Counted from the stretch's first letter, positions 1 through 8,219 are shown. The stretch: 64,000 bases of DNA from Paenibacillus cymbidii (GCF_004764705.1 NZ_SHLX01000008.1:186001-250000); one strand, 5' to 3'. Translations and numbers: made by a program. Notes: generated by a model from the letters alone, not told the origin.

Positions 1-89
1 AATTGGGCAATTTAAATGCATTAATACGTTTAAGCTGGAGATCGCTTGTTGAGAATGGTACTCCAATGCGGGTACCGCTGCTGTTTTGA

Positions 90-103
90 AGTAAGCGCTT
101 TCA
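90..103. promoter_or_regulatory. cre-like site (possible CcpA operator)
   Basis: AGTAAGCGCTTTCA differs at one or two positions from the near-palindromic catabolite-responsive element TGAAAGCGCTTTCA. It lies beyond the 3' end of the response regulator gene, so if functional it would serve a gene to the left of the window. Only the motif is seen; CcpA control is inferred. Confidence 0.35.
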
Positions 104-120
104 AATACCGACGCGGAGAC

Positions 121-213
121 GCAGTTACTGGGACAGATCGCAGCTACTCGCGCGGAAACCCGGTTACTGGGGCGGATCACAGCTACTCGCGTGGAGGACA
201 CGCAGTCACTGAT
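121..213. repeat. imperfect tandem repeat, ~39-41 nt unit
   Basis: A unit beginning GTTACTGGG and containing CAGCTACTCGCG starts at 124 and again at 163. A third, degraded start (GTCACTG) is at 204. It lies in the otherwise gene-free first 314 bases. A small plus-strand reading frame crosses it, but I see no convincing ribosome binding site or family similarity and do not call it a gene. Confidence 0.6.
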
Positions 214-314
214 AATGCGGGCACTGCTGCCAGTGCGAGGACGCCCTCACCGGTGCAGACGCAGCCGCCGCACGCAGGGCCGGCACCGCTTTGCCAGCCC
301 CGTGCGCCCGGCGC

Positions 315-1913
315 TCACGCGCGCACTTCGCCGGGCGTGACGCCCCAATACTTGCGAAACACGCGCGTAAAATAGCTCACGTCGCGATAGCCGACCGCCG
401 ATGCCGCGTCGTAAACGCGCGCGCCGTCGAGCAGAATCGTTTTTGCCCGCTCCATCTTGCGCTCGAGCACATACGAGGAGAACGCCTTGCCCGTCTCCTC
501 CTTGAACAGCCGGCTCAAGTAGGAGGAATTGACGTACAGCCGGTCGGCGACGGCGTGCAGCGTCATTTCCTGGTCGATTTCGTTCTCGACGAGGCCGAGA
601 ATCGTCTTCACCGTACCGTGGCTCGCCAGCTTGCGCCGCTCGCCCGCATACGCCACGTACGCCGTTATCATCCGCGTCAGCCAGCCCCAAATTTGCTCCT
701 TGGCAGCCAAATCGCGATAGTGATGGAAGTGGACGAAGTCCTTCCCCGCCACTTCGCGCACCGACCAGCCCATCTTCTGGATCAGCCGTACGAACAAACC
801 GGCAAAATACAAAATGTGCTCGTGCGTATCCTCCACCGTCTCCGCTTTGGCCATGCCGCCATCCCACAACGCCTTCAGCGCGGCCTGCGCTTTGGCCTCC
901 TCGCCGGTGTCGAGCGCAATTTCGAGCGCCTTTTCGCAATTCGGCTGCATCGTCAACTCCGGCCCGCTCCCGCGCTCCCCGCGGTACGGAATCGCCAGAT
1001 CGTTGCCGAGCACAAGCCGGTTTTGCAGCGCCCGCACAGCTTGCACGTACAGCTTGTTCATCTCGCCGATGTCGCCCGTTTCGCCGCTGATGCCGGCGCT
1101 GGCGGTCAGCTTCAGGCAGCTGCGTACGGTGAGAAGCAGCTTTTCGGCGATCGCATTTACTTTCTGCAGCGACGCGTTCGCCTGCTCGTCATCCGGCAGC
1201 CGGAACACAACGACCGTATACCCCGCCGGATCGGTTGCCACCCAGCACGGATACGGCTCGAGCGATTCCTTGACGATGCTGCCGAGCGAAAACTGCAGCA
1301 GCGGCGCATCCTTTGGCGTGAACCGCGTTTCCGCCTCCGGCAGCGGGTCCATATCGAACACCGCCACCGCGTATCGGTCCGAAGCGGAAAGCTCCAGCTG
1401 CAAGTCGCGGCTTTTCTGCTCGATTTCCCACGACTCGTATTTGCCGCCCAGCCATCCCTGGAAAAACTCGTTGACCAAATGCGGCAAATGCTGCCGCCAG
1501 CGCAGCCGCAGCTCGTCCATGTTGTGGCGATGCTCCAGCTCTTCCTTCAGCCGCTGCGCCGCTTCGCGCACTGTCTCCAATATTTCCTTATCCCCGGCCG
1601 GCTTGAGCAAATATTTCGTCACCCCAAGCTCAACGGCCGCCTGGGCATAAACAAAATCGTCATGGCCGCTGAGCACGATAATTTTCAGCAAAGGATCGAC
1701 GACCCGGATGTGCCGGGCCAGCGTTAACCCGTCCATCTCCGGCATTTGCAGGTCGAGCAGAAGGATGTCCGGCTTCTTGCGGTCGATCAGTTCGAGCGCT
1801 TCGACGCCGTTCATCGCCTGACCGACGACTTCGACGCCGATCGTGTCCCACGGGATGTTGTTGACCAGCGAGTTGCGCAAACGCACTTCGTCTTCTACGA
1901 TGAGCAGGTTCAT
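315..1913 (-). CDS. YesN-type response regulator with AraC DNA-binding domain
   Basis: This 532-residue protein has an N-terminal CheY-like receiver (about residues 1-120, acceptor Asp54 in LLLDLQMPEMDG, conserved K in YLLKPA). A long middle region follows, then a C-terminal AraC/XylS double helix-turn-helix (about the last 100 residues, with SSYLSRLFKEETGKAFSSY and DVSYFTRVFRKYWGVTPGE). Such regulators in Paenibacillaceae usually pair with a membrane sensor kinase and control sugar uptake or polysaccharide genes. No kinase is next to it in this window. The start MNLLIVEDE at 1913 overlaps the stop of the upstream hydrolase gene as ATGA, implying translational coupling. The family is clear; the target genes are not visible. 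Confidence 0.93.
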   Translation of the reverse strand: MNLLIVEDEVRLRNSLVNNIPWDTIGVEVVGQAMNGVEALELIDRKKPDILLLDLQMPEMDGLTLARHIRVVDPLLKIIVLSGHDDFVYAQAAVELGVTKYLLKPAGDKEILETVREAAQRLKEELEHRHNMDELRLRWRQHLPHLVNEFFQGWLGGKYESWEIEQKSRDLQLELSASDRYAVAVFDMDPLPEAETRFTPKDAPLLQFSLGSIVKESLEPYPCWVATDPAGYTVVVFRLPDDEQANASLQKVNAIAEKLLLTVRSCLKLTASAGISGETGDIGEMNKLYVQAVRALQNRLVLGNDLAIPYRGERGSGPELTMQPNCEKALEIALDTGEEAKAQAALKALWDGGMAKAETVEDTHEHILYFAGLFVRLIQKMGWSVREVAGKDFVHFHHYRDLAAKEQIWGWLTRMITAYVAYAGERRKLASHGTVKTILGLVENEIDQEMTLHAVADRLYVNSSYLSRLFKEETGKAFSSYVLERKMERAKTILLDGARVYDAASAVGYRDVSYFTRVFRKYWGVTPGEVRA

Positions 1914-3574
1914 GGCTGTAGACTCCTTCGTTGCGGCAGTTGCCGTAACTTCAACTGCCTGATGCGCCAATGGTACACAAACCGCTTCGCCTCCGCAAGC
2001 GAACGCGCCGCCTGCTGCGCCGACGCGGACGAAACGACACCGGCGGCATGAGCCTCGTCAAGCTGTGCCGCCAACCGCTCAATCGCCGCGATCGTCGCCG
2101 CCGCCCACTCGTCCGGCTCCTCCGCATCGCAGTCGCAGCCCTCGCGCAGCCGCGCATGGAGCCGCCGCATGCCGACGCCAACCGCCTCCGCGGCGTCACC
2201 CGCGGACGACAAACCCGGCAGCGCCGCAGCTACCGTCGTCGCCGCCGCTTCCAGCGGCCGCACGCCGGGCGACACCGCGGGGGCGCGCCACGGCCCAAGC
2301 CGCAGCGCCCGCAGTGTGTCGTCCGACACATGGCCGAGCGAAAACAACACCGTCCCGCCGGTCGTATCGCCGGCGGCAACCGCCTGCTCCACCGCCTCGA
2401 ACGCGCCGAGGCCGATATACATCGGGTAGATGCCGGCGTAGACGGGCATATCCGGCGGCAACTTAGCCTGATGCTCTTGCACCGACTGCCGGACCTCGCG
2501 CGCCGTTTCATGGTAAGCCTGCGGGATGACGACATCGACATGTTCGGCCCAGCGGCCGATGTGCTCCGCTTCCGCCCCCGGCTCCGGTGCCGCCGATACG
2601 ACCGCGTCCGGGCGCGCCAGCTTCACTTCGCGATAGACGTTCGCGACAAGTTCGTCCTCGCAGCGCGTCAGCCAGCTTGTCCACGCCTGCCACAGCTCCG
2701 GCTGAGCGCCGCGGTCGATCGCGAGCGGATCGATGCCGCATTCGCGCGCGAAAGAATCGCGGGCATGGCGGCTGAAGCAGTAATCGTCTCCGCCTTCCTC
2801 GGCATGCGGCTGCGGCAGCCGCATAAAATCCAGATTGATGCCGGCGATCCCGTACCTGCCGATCATTTCGCCAATAATGCCGCGCAAATACGCACGAACC
2901 TGCGGGTTCGTGACGTCCAGCCAGAAATAACCCGTCGCACGCTGCGCAACAGGTACACCGGCAACAGCGCCGCAACGCGGCAGCGCGCACCAGTCCGGGT
3001 GCACCCGCAGCACCGGCCCGCCCGATTTGTCGATGCCGACCATCAAGCCGTCAAGCCAGGCATGCACGGCAATGCCCCGTTTGGCCGCTTCCGCCACGAA
3101 AGCTTCCAGCGGGTCCCAGCCGCAAAACGCCGGGTGCTGCGCCTCGACACCAAACGCCGCCGCGGTCCGGCTCGGAAATATCGTTTACCCCCAATACCAC
3201 GTTTCCACGTACAACTCGTTCATGCCGGCTGCCTGCATCCGGTCCAGCGTCGCCTTCACTTCGCCGGCGTTCCGCTCCTTCGGCCGGTACCATGCCCCGC
3301 GCGCTTCCGCCGCCCTGCTTGGCAGCGACAGACAGTACGCGTCGACCGCCGCTTCCGCCGCCTGCCGCGCCAAACGCAAACAAGCGTCCGTGTCGGCGCT
3401 CCGGTAACGCAACGCTTTCGCCAGCAGCCAGTTGGCCAGCTCCAGCCGCTGGCCGCCCACTTCCAGCGCTGCGGCATGACCCGCTTCGCCGTCTGCCGCC
3501 GTCAGCGACTTGCCGGCGGCGGCGATTCGTTCCTTCGCCAGCGCCAGCTGCCGTTCGCTCGACTCCCTCTGCAT
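1910..3574 (-). pseudogene. GHL10/DUF187-like glycoside hydrolase gene interrupted by an in-frame TAA
   Basis: Two reading frames lie in the same frame and are separated only by a TAA at 3185-3187. The first, from ATG 3574 (GGGGGC ribosome site), ends ...YVETWYWG. After the stop it continues TIFPSRTAAAFG...GWDPLEAFVAEAAKRGIAVHAWLDGL and then runs without interruption to 1910, including a GINLDFMRLP strand and a DVVIPQAY strand typical of hypothetical glycosyl hydrolases of the GHL10/DUF187 type (TIM barrel). The residue lost is probably Tyr (WYWGYTIFPS would fit the family). There is no signal peptide, so the product would be cytoplasmic. The C-terminal ~120 residues are helical. It is either a recent nonsense mutation or a base-call error. 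The stop overlaps the regulator start by four bases. Confidence 0.85.
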
Positions 3575-3701
3575 GTTGCCGCCCCCCATCGTGTGCCTAC
3601 CCGTCAGTCCGCATATGTTACCGAACTTACCACAAGGGGAGACGACGCGATAGCGTACAACGATGACCGTTTCCGGTACTTTGATGACGGAACGAACGCC
3701 G

Positions 3702-4346
3702 CTAGGTTTGCGGCGCAAACAGCGGTGTCACCAGCCGGATCACATCCGGCGACACATACGTTTCATAAAGCGATACGCCGGTCAACAGAAAAATCGTGCA
3801 AACCGCAACCAGCGAACAATGAATAAACGGCTCGTAAATCGAGCCCGTCCGCTGCAGGATGCGCTTCCGGATCAAATGCAACGCAAAAGCGACGGCCGAC
3901 ACGCTGCACACGAGCAGCGCCGGAATGACGACAAGATTTTGCGGGACGACGGCGGCAAAAGAAAACGCGGCGCCGCGCCACGAAAATTCGCCGATCATGT
4001 AGCCGACGGTAAAGCCGATCAGGATGCCTTTGACAAACACCAGCCCAAAAATAAGCGGGAATCCCACCACCGTCAAGCCAAGCAGCCAAATAAGCACAAT
4101 CCATTTGCCGTGATCGACGGCATGCTGCCACACCGTCATCTCGCCTGCCGCCGCCATACCGCCGCCGCCCAGTTCCTGCACATAGCTGCCCACATGCCGG
4201 CTCAGCTCCTGCTGCTGCTCGAGCGTAAGCGCACCCGCCATAACCGCTCCGAAGATGACGCCGGTCATCAACACGACTGCTGTAAACACATACAGCGGCA
4301 AGCGTTCCTTCACATAGCGGCGCATGGCGCTGTTCCAAACGGCCAT
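3702..4346 (-). CDS. spoIIM: Stage II sporulation protein M
   Basis: This 214-residue membrane protein has the usual SpoIIM length and about five hydrophobic segments (residues ~20-40, 85-105, 110-130, 140-160, 185-205). In sporulating firmicutes SpoIIM works with SpoIID and SpoIIP in the septal peptidoglycan hydrolase complex that drives engulfment. The start at 4346 follows GAGGGGGGATC; a longer frame to 4424 lacks a ribosome site. It follows yqxK on the same strand, as in Bacillus. The usual downstream neighbours (fur, xerD) are replaced here by the broken hydrolase and its regulator. A hairpin of CGCCGC/GCGGCG overlaps the stop. Confidence 0.9.
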   Translation of the reverse strand: MAVWNSAMRRYVKERLPLYVFTAVVLMTGVIFGAVMAGALTLEQQQELSRHVGSYVQELGGGGMAAAGEMTVWQHAVDHGKWIVLIWLLGLTVVGFPLIFGLVFVKGILIGFTVGYMIGEFSWRGAAFSFAAVVPQNLVVIPALLVCSVSAVAFALHLIRKRILQRTGSIYEPFIHCSLVAVCTIFLLTGVSLYETYVSPDVIRLVTPLFAPQT

Positions 4347-4427
4347 GCCGATCCCCCCTCGTCCGATACTTCCATCGTATGAGACGAGGCGGTGAAAGAT
4401 GCCCGGGAGTGCATGTTCGGACACGCC

Positions 4428-5645
4428 CTAGCCGATCCGGCCGTACGTGCCGCCGCCGCCGGAAATAACGCCAAGCTCGCCTCGGCGCGCCTTCACAATC
4501 GTTTCGGCCACTTTGTCGCCGGCCGTCTCCCGCAGCTCCGCTTCGTCCGCGCGGTGCAGCACGTTCATTTCGGTGCCGAATCGCGCCAGCAGCTTCTCCT
4601 TCATGCGGCCGCCGAGCCCGGGAATGAACTCGAACGGCACCTGGTAGCAATACGGCGGCCGCGTTGCCGGGATCGCCGGCTCGCTGCGGTCGGCGATGGC
4701 GCGAATGCGGTCGAACACGCCGCGCACGAGCTTCGGGCTTCCGCAATACGGGCACCGTTCGGCGGCGATGGCGGCTTCGTCGGCAATCGACTCGCAGGCG
4801 GCGCAATACGTGCGGTGGTATTTACCGAGCCGCGGATTGAGCCCGTAATTGGCCGCGATGCGGCGGCCGTCCCGACCGGCCAGCGCCAGCACAAGCTCGC
4901 GGAAGTTTGGCGCGGCAAGCGTCATTCGATTGTATTCGCGGCCGATGCGGCCGAGCGAATGCGCGTCCGAATTCGTGACGAGCGGCAAACGGTCGAGCTC
5001 GGAAATGAGCCCCGCCATTTCGGTATCGCTGCTGAGGCCAAGCTCCGCCGCCGCCAGCCGGTCAACGTCGAGTACGTCGGCGATGCGCGACGAGCAGCTG
5101 CCGTAAACGCTTTTGTGCGGCGTAAATACGTGTGCCGGGATCATGATGCCGCCGCGATCGAGCGCTTCCCGCTGCAGCTCGCGCGCCGTTACGTAAATGC
5201 GCTGCGAGCTGAGCGTCACATTGCGCATATGCCGGCTCATCCACGACGAGAACGAGCGCATATCCGCCAAGGCGGGCATATACACAAGCAGGTGCGCCGG
5301 CCCGAATCCGGGATCGCGCACCTCGATTTCGCTGCCTAGCAGCACCGTCGTACGGCGGTAGCGGATGCCGCCGCCTTCGATCGACTCCATTTCGCCGCTC
5401 TCCAGCAGCGCTTCGATATCGTCCAGCACCGGCGGCGACTGGCAGTCGATAATGCCGACGACGTCCATCCCTTTGCGCTCCGACGATTCATGTGCGATAT
5501 TCGGAAACGTCAGATCGCGGGCGCCGCTGATTTTGACCGGATCGCCCTTGCCCGAACGGCCGATGTGGATATGAAGATCGACGTAGTAGTCCGCCAGCGC
5601 CGGCCCCGCTTGCACCGGCGGCGTCCCGTTTCCGTGCGCCGTCAT
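4428..5645 (-). CDS. yqxK: Endonuclease Q family protein (PHP domain)
   Basis: The product is 405 residues. The N-terminal PHP-type metal domain opens with DYYVDLHIHIGRSG and continues with conserved GIIDCQSP, PAHVFTPHKS and TNSDAHSLGR motifs. A Cys4 zinc cluster (CAAC...CPYC) follows, then a helix-hairpin-helix tail (PGLGGRMKEKL). This is the arrangement of endonuclease Q, which nicks DNA 5' of deaminated bases (uracil, hypoxanthine) and abasic sites; Bacillus homologues are called YqxK. The start ATG at 5645 overlaps the nudF stop as ATGA, so the two are translationally coupled. Family assignment is firm; activity is inferred from homologues. Confidence 0.85.
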   Translation of the reverse strand: MTAHGNGTPPVQAGPALADYYVDLHIHIGRSGKGDPVKISGARDLTFPNIAHESSERKGMDVVGIIDCQSPPVLDDIEALLESGEMESIEGGGIRYRRTTVLLGSEIEVRDPGFGPAHLLVYMPALADMRSFSSWMSRHMRNVTLSSQRIYVTARELQREALDRGGIMIPAHVFTPHKSVYGSCSSRIADVLDVDRLAAAELGLSSDTEMAGLISELDRLPLVTNSDAHSLGRIGREYNRMTLAAPNFRELVLALAGRDGRRIAANYGLNPRLGKYHRTYCAACESIADEAAIAAERCPYCGSPKLVRGVFDRIRAIADRSEPAIPATRPPYCYQVPFEFIPGLGGRMKEKLLARFGTEMNVLHRADEAELRETAGDKVAETIVKARRGELGVISGGGGTYGRIG

Positions 5646-6202
5646 CCGATCGTTCCCGTCAGCGCATACAGCTGCCAGGCGTACACAGCCATGATCGTTT
5701 TGGCGTCGCTGATGCGCGATTCGGCCATGTACCGCTTCGCTTCCTCCAGCGTAATCGCCTCGCATTCGAGAAACTCGTCTTCGTCAAGATGCACGTCGCC
5801 CGGCGTCAAGTCTTCGGCGATGTACAGATGCAGAATTTCGTCGGCAAAGCCGGGCGACGAATAGAACGAGCTGATGTGGCGCAAGGAACCGCAGCGGTAG
5901 CCGGTTTCCTCCTCCAGCTCGCGGCGGGCCGCCGTTTCCGGCGCTTCGCCGGGATCGAGCTTGCCGGCCGGAATTTCCACTTGCATGCGGCCAAGCGGCT
6001 TGCGGTATTGGTCGACGACAAGCATCCGGTCGCCAAGCAGCGCCAGCACCGCAACCGCGCCGGGATGGCGGACGATTTCGCGGGTGGCGATTTTGCCGTT
6101 CGGCAGCTTCACCTGGTCCACTTGCAGCGTAATGATGCGTCCTTCAAAAATCGTTTCGGTCGCAACCGTCGTTTCTTCGAATCGGTTCGGTTCCTTGTTC
6201 AT
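5642..6202 (-). CDS. nudF: ADP-ribose pyrophosphatase (Nudix hydrolase)
   Basis: This 186-residue Nudix hydrolase has a complete Nudix box (G-KLDPG-E-APETAAR-RELEEETG). The preceding RQYRKPLGR-type segment and the E-PAGK lead-in are typical of the NudF/ADP-ribose pyrophosphatase branch, which splits ADP-ribose into AMP and ribose 5-phosphate. The start at 6202 has CCGGAGGG ten bases upstream; the longer frame to 6292 lacks this. It is the first gene of the nudF-yqxK-spoIIM run and is divergent from mciZ. Confidence 0.9.
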   Translation of the reverse strand: MNKEPNRFEETTVATETIFEGRIITLQVDQVKLPNGKIATREIVRHPGAVAVLALLGDRMLVVDQYRKPLGRMQVEIPAGKLDPGEAPETAARRELEEETGYRCGSLRHISSFYSSPGFADEILHLYIAEDLTPGDVHLDEDEFLECEAITLEEAKRYMAESRISDAKTIMAVYAWQLYALTGTIG

Positions 6203-6256
6203 CGCTGAAATTCCCTCCGGTATATCGTAATCGATCGAATCGGCCCGTTCCGGGTG

Positions 6257-6286
6257 GACATATCCGCCCTCCGGCCGGCATAAGGT
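6257..6286 (+). promoter_or_regulatory. Possible sigma-E promoter for mciZ
   Basis: GACATATC (6257-6264), a 14-base spacer and CATAAGGT (6279-6286) resemble the mother-cell sigma-E consensus GTCATATT-N14-CATACACT, matching 6 of 8 and 5 of 8. It lies 67 bases before the mciZ start. Bacillus mciZ is sporulation-controlled, which fits. The match is modest. Confidence 0.35.
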
Positions 6287-6353
6287 GTACAAGCAGGCGA
6301 AACCGGAACGTATCGCTACGCAGCGTCCGGCGCCATGGAGGTGCCCAGGTCCA

Positions 6354-6542
6354 ATGAAAAGCTACCGAACGCAAGACAGTCTCCGGCTTGTCGGCAAAGC
6401 GTGGGAAATCCGGCTCACCTTGCGCCGTATGGCTGAGAGTCGCCTGACGCTGCACGACTATTTGAACGCCGGCCGGCGCAGCGCGTCATCGACTTCGTCT
6501 CCGGCTTCGGCCCGCAGCGCGCGGCGGCCGGCCGGGCGTTAA
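6354..6542 (+). CDS. mciZ: MciZ-like mother-cell inhibitor of FtsZ
   Basis: This 62-residue product begins MKSYRTQDSLRLVGKAWEIR and continues with a basic helix. The LVGKAWEIR core and the spacing from the N-terminus match Bacillus subtilis MciZ (about 40 residues), the peptide that caps FtsZ filaments and blocks Z-ring formation in the mother cell during sporulation. The remaining ~20 residues form an Arg/Ser/Ala-rich tail not present in the Bacillus peptide. The start has GGAGGTG at 6337-6343. It lies beside nudF as in Bacillus. Its TAA overlaps the ppk2 stop on the other strand in a shared TTAA. Confidence 0.8.
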   Translation: MKSYRTQDSLRLVGKAWEIRLTLRRMAESRLTLHDYLNAGRRSASSTSSPASARSARRPAGR

Positions 6543-7360
6543 CGGTCCGCGTCCAGCTCGCGCAGCAGCGCGGCAACGTCAAGCTCCGGCACGCCCGGAT
6601 AAGCCGGCTCCAGCTTGGCCAGCGTGCGCACGACGATCGACAGCACGACGTAATCGCGGTACCAGCGGTTGTCGGCCGGCACGATGTACCACGGGGCCGA
6701 CTTGCTTGCGCAGCGGCGGAACACGTCTTCATACGCTTCTTCGTACTGGCGCCAATACTTGCGCTCCTCCACATCGGCAGGGTCGAACTTCCAATGCTTG
6801 TCCGGATCTCCAAGCCTGCTCTTCAGCTTCTCCCGCTGGAACGAACGCGAGATATGCAGGAACAGCTTGACGACCGTCACGCCTCCCGATGCCAGCAGCT
6901 TCTCGAACTGATTGATGTAGCCGATTCGCCGCTCCGCTTCCTTGTCGTCAATCGTGCCGTGCACGCGCGTCACGAGCACGTCCTCGTAGTACGACCGGTT
7001 GAATGCGGCGATGTAGCCGCGAGCCGGCGTTTCGCGATGCGCCCGCCAGAGAAAATCGTGCGCCGCCTCTTCGCTCGTCGGCCGCTTGAAGCTGACGGCG
7101 CGCATGCCTTGCGGATTGATGCCGGCCATGACATGGTTGATGACGCCATCCTTTCCGCTGCAATCCATTCCCTGGAAGACGAACAATACTCCGTTCCGCT
7201 TCTGCGCGAACAGCTTCTCCTGCAGCCGGGCCAACTCGACACGCAGCTCCCTGGTCCGCTCCTCCAGCTCCTCCTTGCCCGCAAACCCGCCGGTATCGTC
7301 CGGATCGAAACGCTTCAGCACCGCCTGCTCCTTGCCCGTTATCCGGTATTTGCCCAGCAT
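6539..7360 (-). CDS. ppk2: Polyphosphate kinase 2 family protein
   Basis: The 273-residue product has the PPK2 core: a Walker A loop in FQGMDCSGKDG, then RPTSEEAAHDFLWR, then a segment with Arg-Ser-Tyr-Tyr-Glu (NRSYYEDVLVTRVH). PPK2 enzymes transfer phosphate between polyphosphate and nucleoside mono- or diphosphates. The substrate class cannot be told from sequence by eye. ATG 7360 follows GGGGAGGCG; an in-frame ATG 21 bases upstream overlaps that ribosome site. It is convergent with mciZ and divergent from the small unknown gene at 7431. Confidence 0.9.
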   Translation of the reverse strand: MLGKYRITGKEQAVLKRFDPDDTGGFAGKEELEERTRELRVELARLQEKLFAQKRNGVLFVFQGMDCSGKDGVINHVMAGINPQGMRAVSFKRPTSEEAAHDFLWRAHRETPARGYIAAFNRSYYEDVLVTRVHGTIDDKEAERRIGYINQFEKLLASGGVTVVKLFLHISRSFQREKLKSRLGDPDKHWKFDPADVEERKYWRQYEEAYEDVFRRCASKSAPWYIVPADNRWYRDYVVLSIVVRTLAKLEPAYPGVPELDVAALLRELDADR

Positions 7361-7384
7361 ACGCACGCCTCCCCGCTTCATCTG

Positions 7385-7393
7385 TGATACAAT
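7385..7393 (+). promoter_or_regulatory. Extended -10 promoter of the 7431 gene
   Basis: TGATACAAT is an extended -10 (TGN-TACAAT) located 38 bases before the ATG at 7431. No good -35 is visible, as is usual for extended -10 promoters. It sits just upstream of the ppk2 ribosome site on the other strand. Confidence 0.5.
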
Positions 7394-7430
7394 TGTACGC
7401 AAACGGCAGACGAAAGGAAAGGGGAGCGCC

Positions 7431-7910
7431 ATGTCAAGCGCCATGAACGGCTCGATGAAAGCGAACAGACGCGTGGCGGCAGCCACGCTGCGGGAACGCA
7501 TCGAAACGGTGCGCGCCCTGCAGGAGAACGAAATCGACGCCTACGAAATCGTCAAGGACCGCACGAACGGCGAACATTATTTGCTTTACTATTATTTGCA
7601 TCTGAACGTCGCGGACGGCAGCAAGGAAACGTACTACCACCTGATGCCGATCGACAACGACGACGTGCTTGCCATCGTGCTCGGCGAGCAGCCGTACGAG
7701 TATCCGGCGCACTGGCACCGCCCGTTTCTGCGCAACAGCGCGGAGGACGACGGCTACGTCTGGTTCGACCCGTCGGCGGCCGACGTCTACGATTCGTTCG
7801 AGCAGACGGGGCTGAAGCTGCAGGAAGCGCTGCTCGAATTCAAACGAAACGGCTCCCTCGACGAGGAAGCCGTACGAAAGCTGCTGGAGAAGCTGGATCA
7901 GACGGAATAA
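7431..7910 (+). CDS. Hypothetical soluble protein, 159 aa
   Basis: I do not recognise this family. The protein is acidic and soluble, without signal peptide or membrane segment. An N-terminal basic helix (residues ~10-35) is followed by a beta-rich centre (EHYLLYYYLHLNVADG, ETYYHLMPIDNDDVLAIVLGEQPYEYPAHWHRPFLR) and a C-terminal helix (LEFKRNGSLDEEAVRKLLEKLDQTE). Codon use matches the neighbours and AAAGGGGAG precedes the ATG, so it is a real gene. It is divergent from ppk2 and probably monocistronic, because hairpins follow it. Confidence 0.8.
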   Translation: MSSAMNGSMKANRRVAAATLRERIETVRALQENEIDAYEIVKDRTNGEHYLLYYYLHLNVADGSKETYYHLMPIDNDDVLAIVLGEQPYEYPAHWHRPFLRNSAEDDGYVWFDPSAADVYDSFEQTGLKLQEALLEFKRNGSLDEEAVRKLLEKLDQTE

Positions 7911-7923
7911 CGACGGGGGCGGC

Positions 7924-7981
7924 CCGCCAATGGTGTCAGGTTAAGGCAGCAAGGCAACCTTGGACACCGACAGCATGGCGG
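7924..7981 (+). terminator. Nested hairpin after the 7431 gene
   Basis: An outer pair CCGCCA/TGGCGG encloses GGTGTC/GACACC and AGGTT/AACCT arms. It has no T tract. It begins 14 bases after the stop and may stabilise or end the transcript. The nearby element at 7995 has T runs that would terminate better. Confidence 0.35.
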
Positions 7982-7994
7982 TAACCCGGAGGGC

Positions 7995-8184
7995 GTAACA
8001 GGAAAACCTCCTGTTATTTTTTCATTTTTTCGTGAAAAATTAAAAATAGAGGGAAAACCTCCTGCTATTTTTCCGTCAATCGCCGAAATTCGGCGAAAAG
8101 GCGAGAATTAGACGGAGGTTTTCCCGTTATTTTTGGAAATTCGTGATTTTGGGGTGAAATAGCGGGAGGTTTTCCCGTTATTCG
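7995..8184. repeat. Four-hairpin element, type 2 (stems GGGAAAACCTCC)
   Basis: Four hairpins lie at 7995-8019, 8043-8072, 8104-8133 and 8156-8184, giving a 190-bp block. The first two read ...GG-AAAAC-CTCC... and the last two are its inverse (GGAGG-TTTTC-CC). Ends are AATAG/CTATT-like. Spacers contain smaller palindromes (TTTTTCGTGAAAAA, CGCCGAAATTCGGCG). Length, hairpin number and spacing match the type 1 elements elsewhere in this window, but the stems differ. With its T runs it probably terminates transcripts from both sides. Confidence 0.75.
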
Positions 8185-8219
8185 CCTGCCGCCTGTCGCC
8201 TGCCGCTGCCGCGTCCCAG

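Noticed and set aside
46..375. 109-codon plus-strand frame at the left edge
   Set aside because: It consists largely of the tandem repeat and then runs antisense into the response regulator gene; no ribosome site is evident.
7924..7981. Small structured RNA such as SRP RNA
   Set aside because: The nested hairpin lacks the conserved SRP tetraloop and internal-loop sequences. A transcript-end hairpin is simpler.
7995..8184. CRISPR-like repeat array
   Set aside because: The repeats are palindromic, few, variable in stem sequence and alternate in orientation, without uniform direct repeats, unique equal spacers or cas genes.
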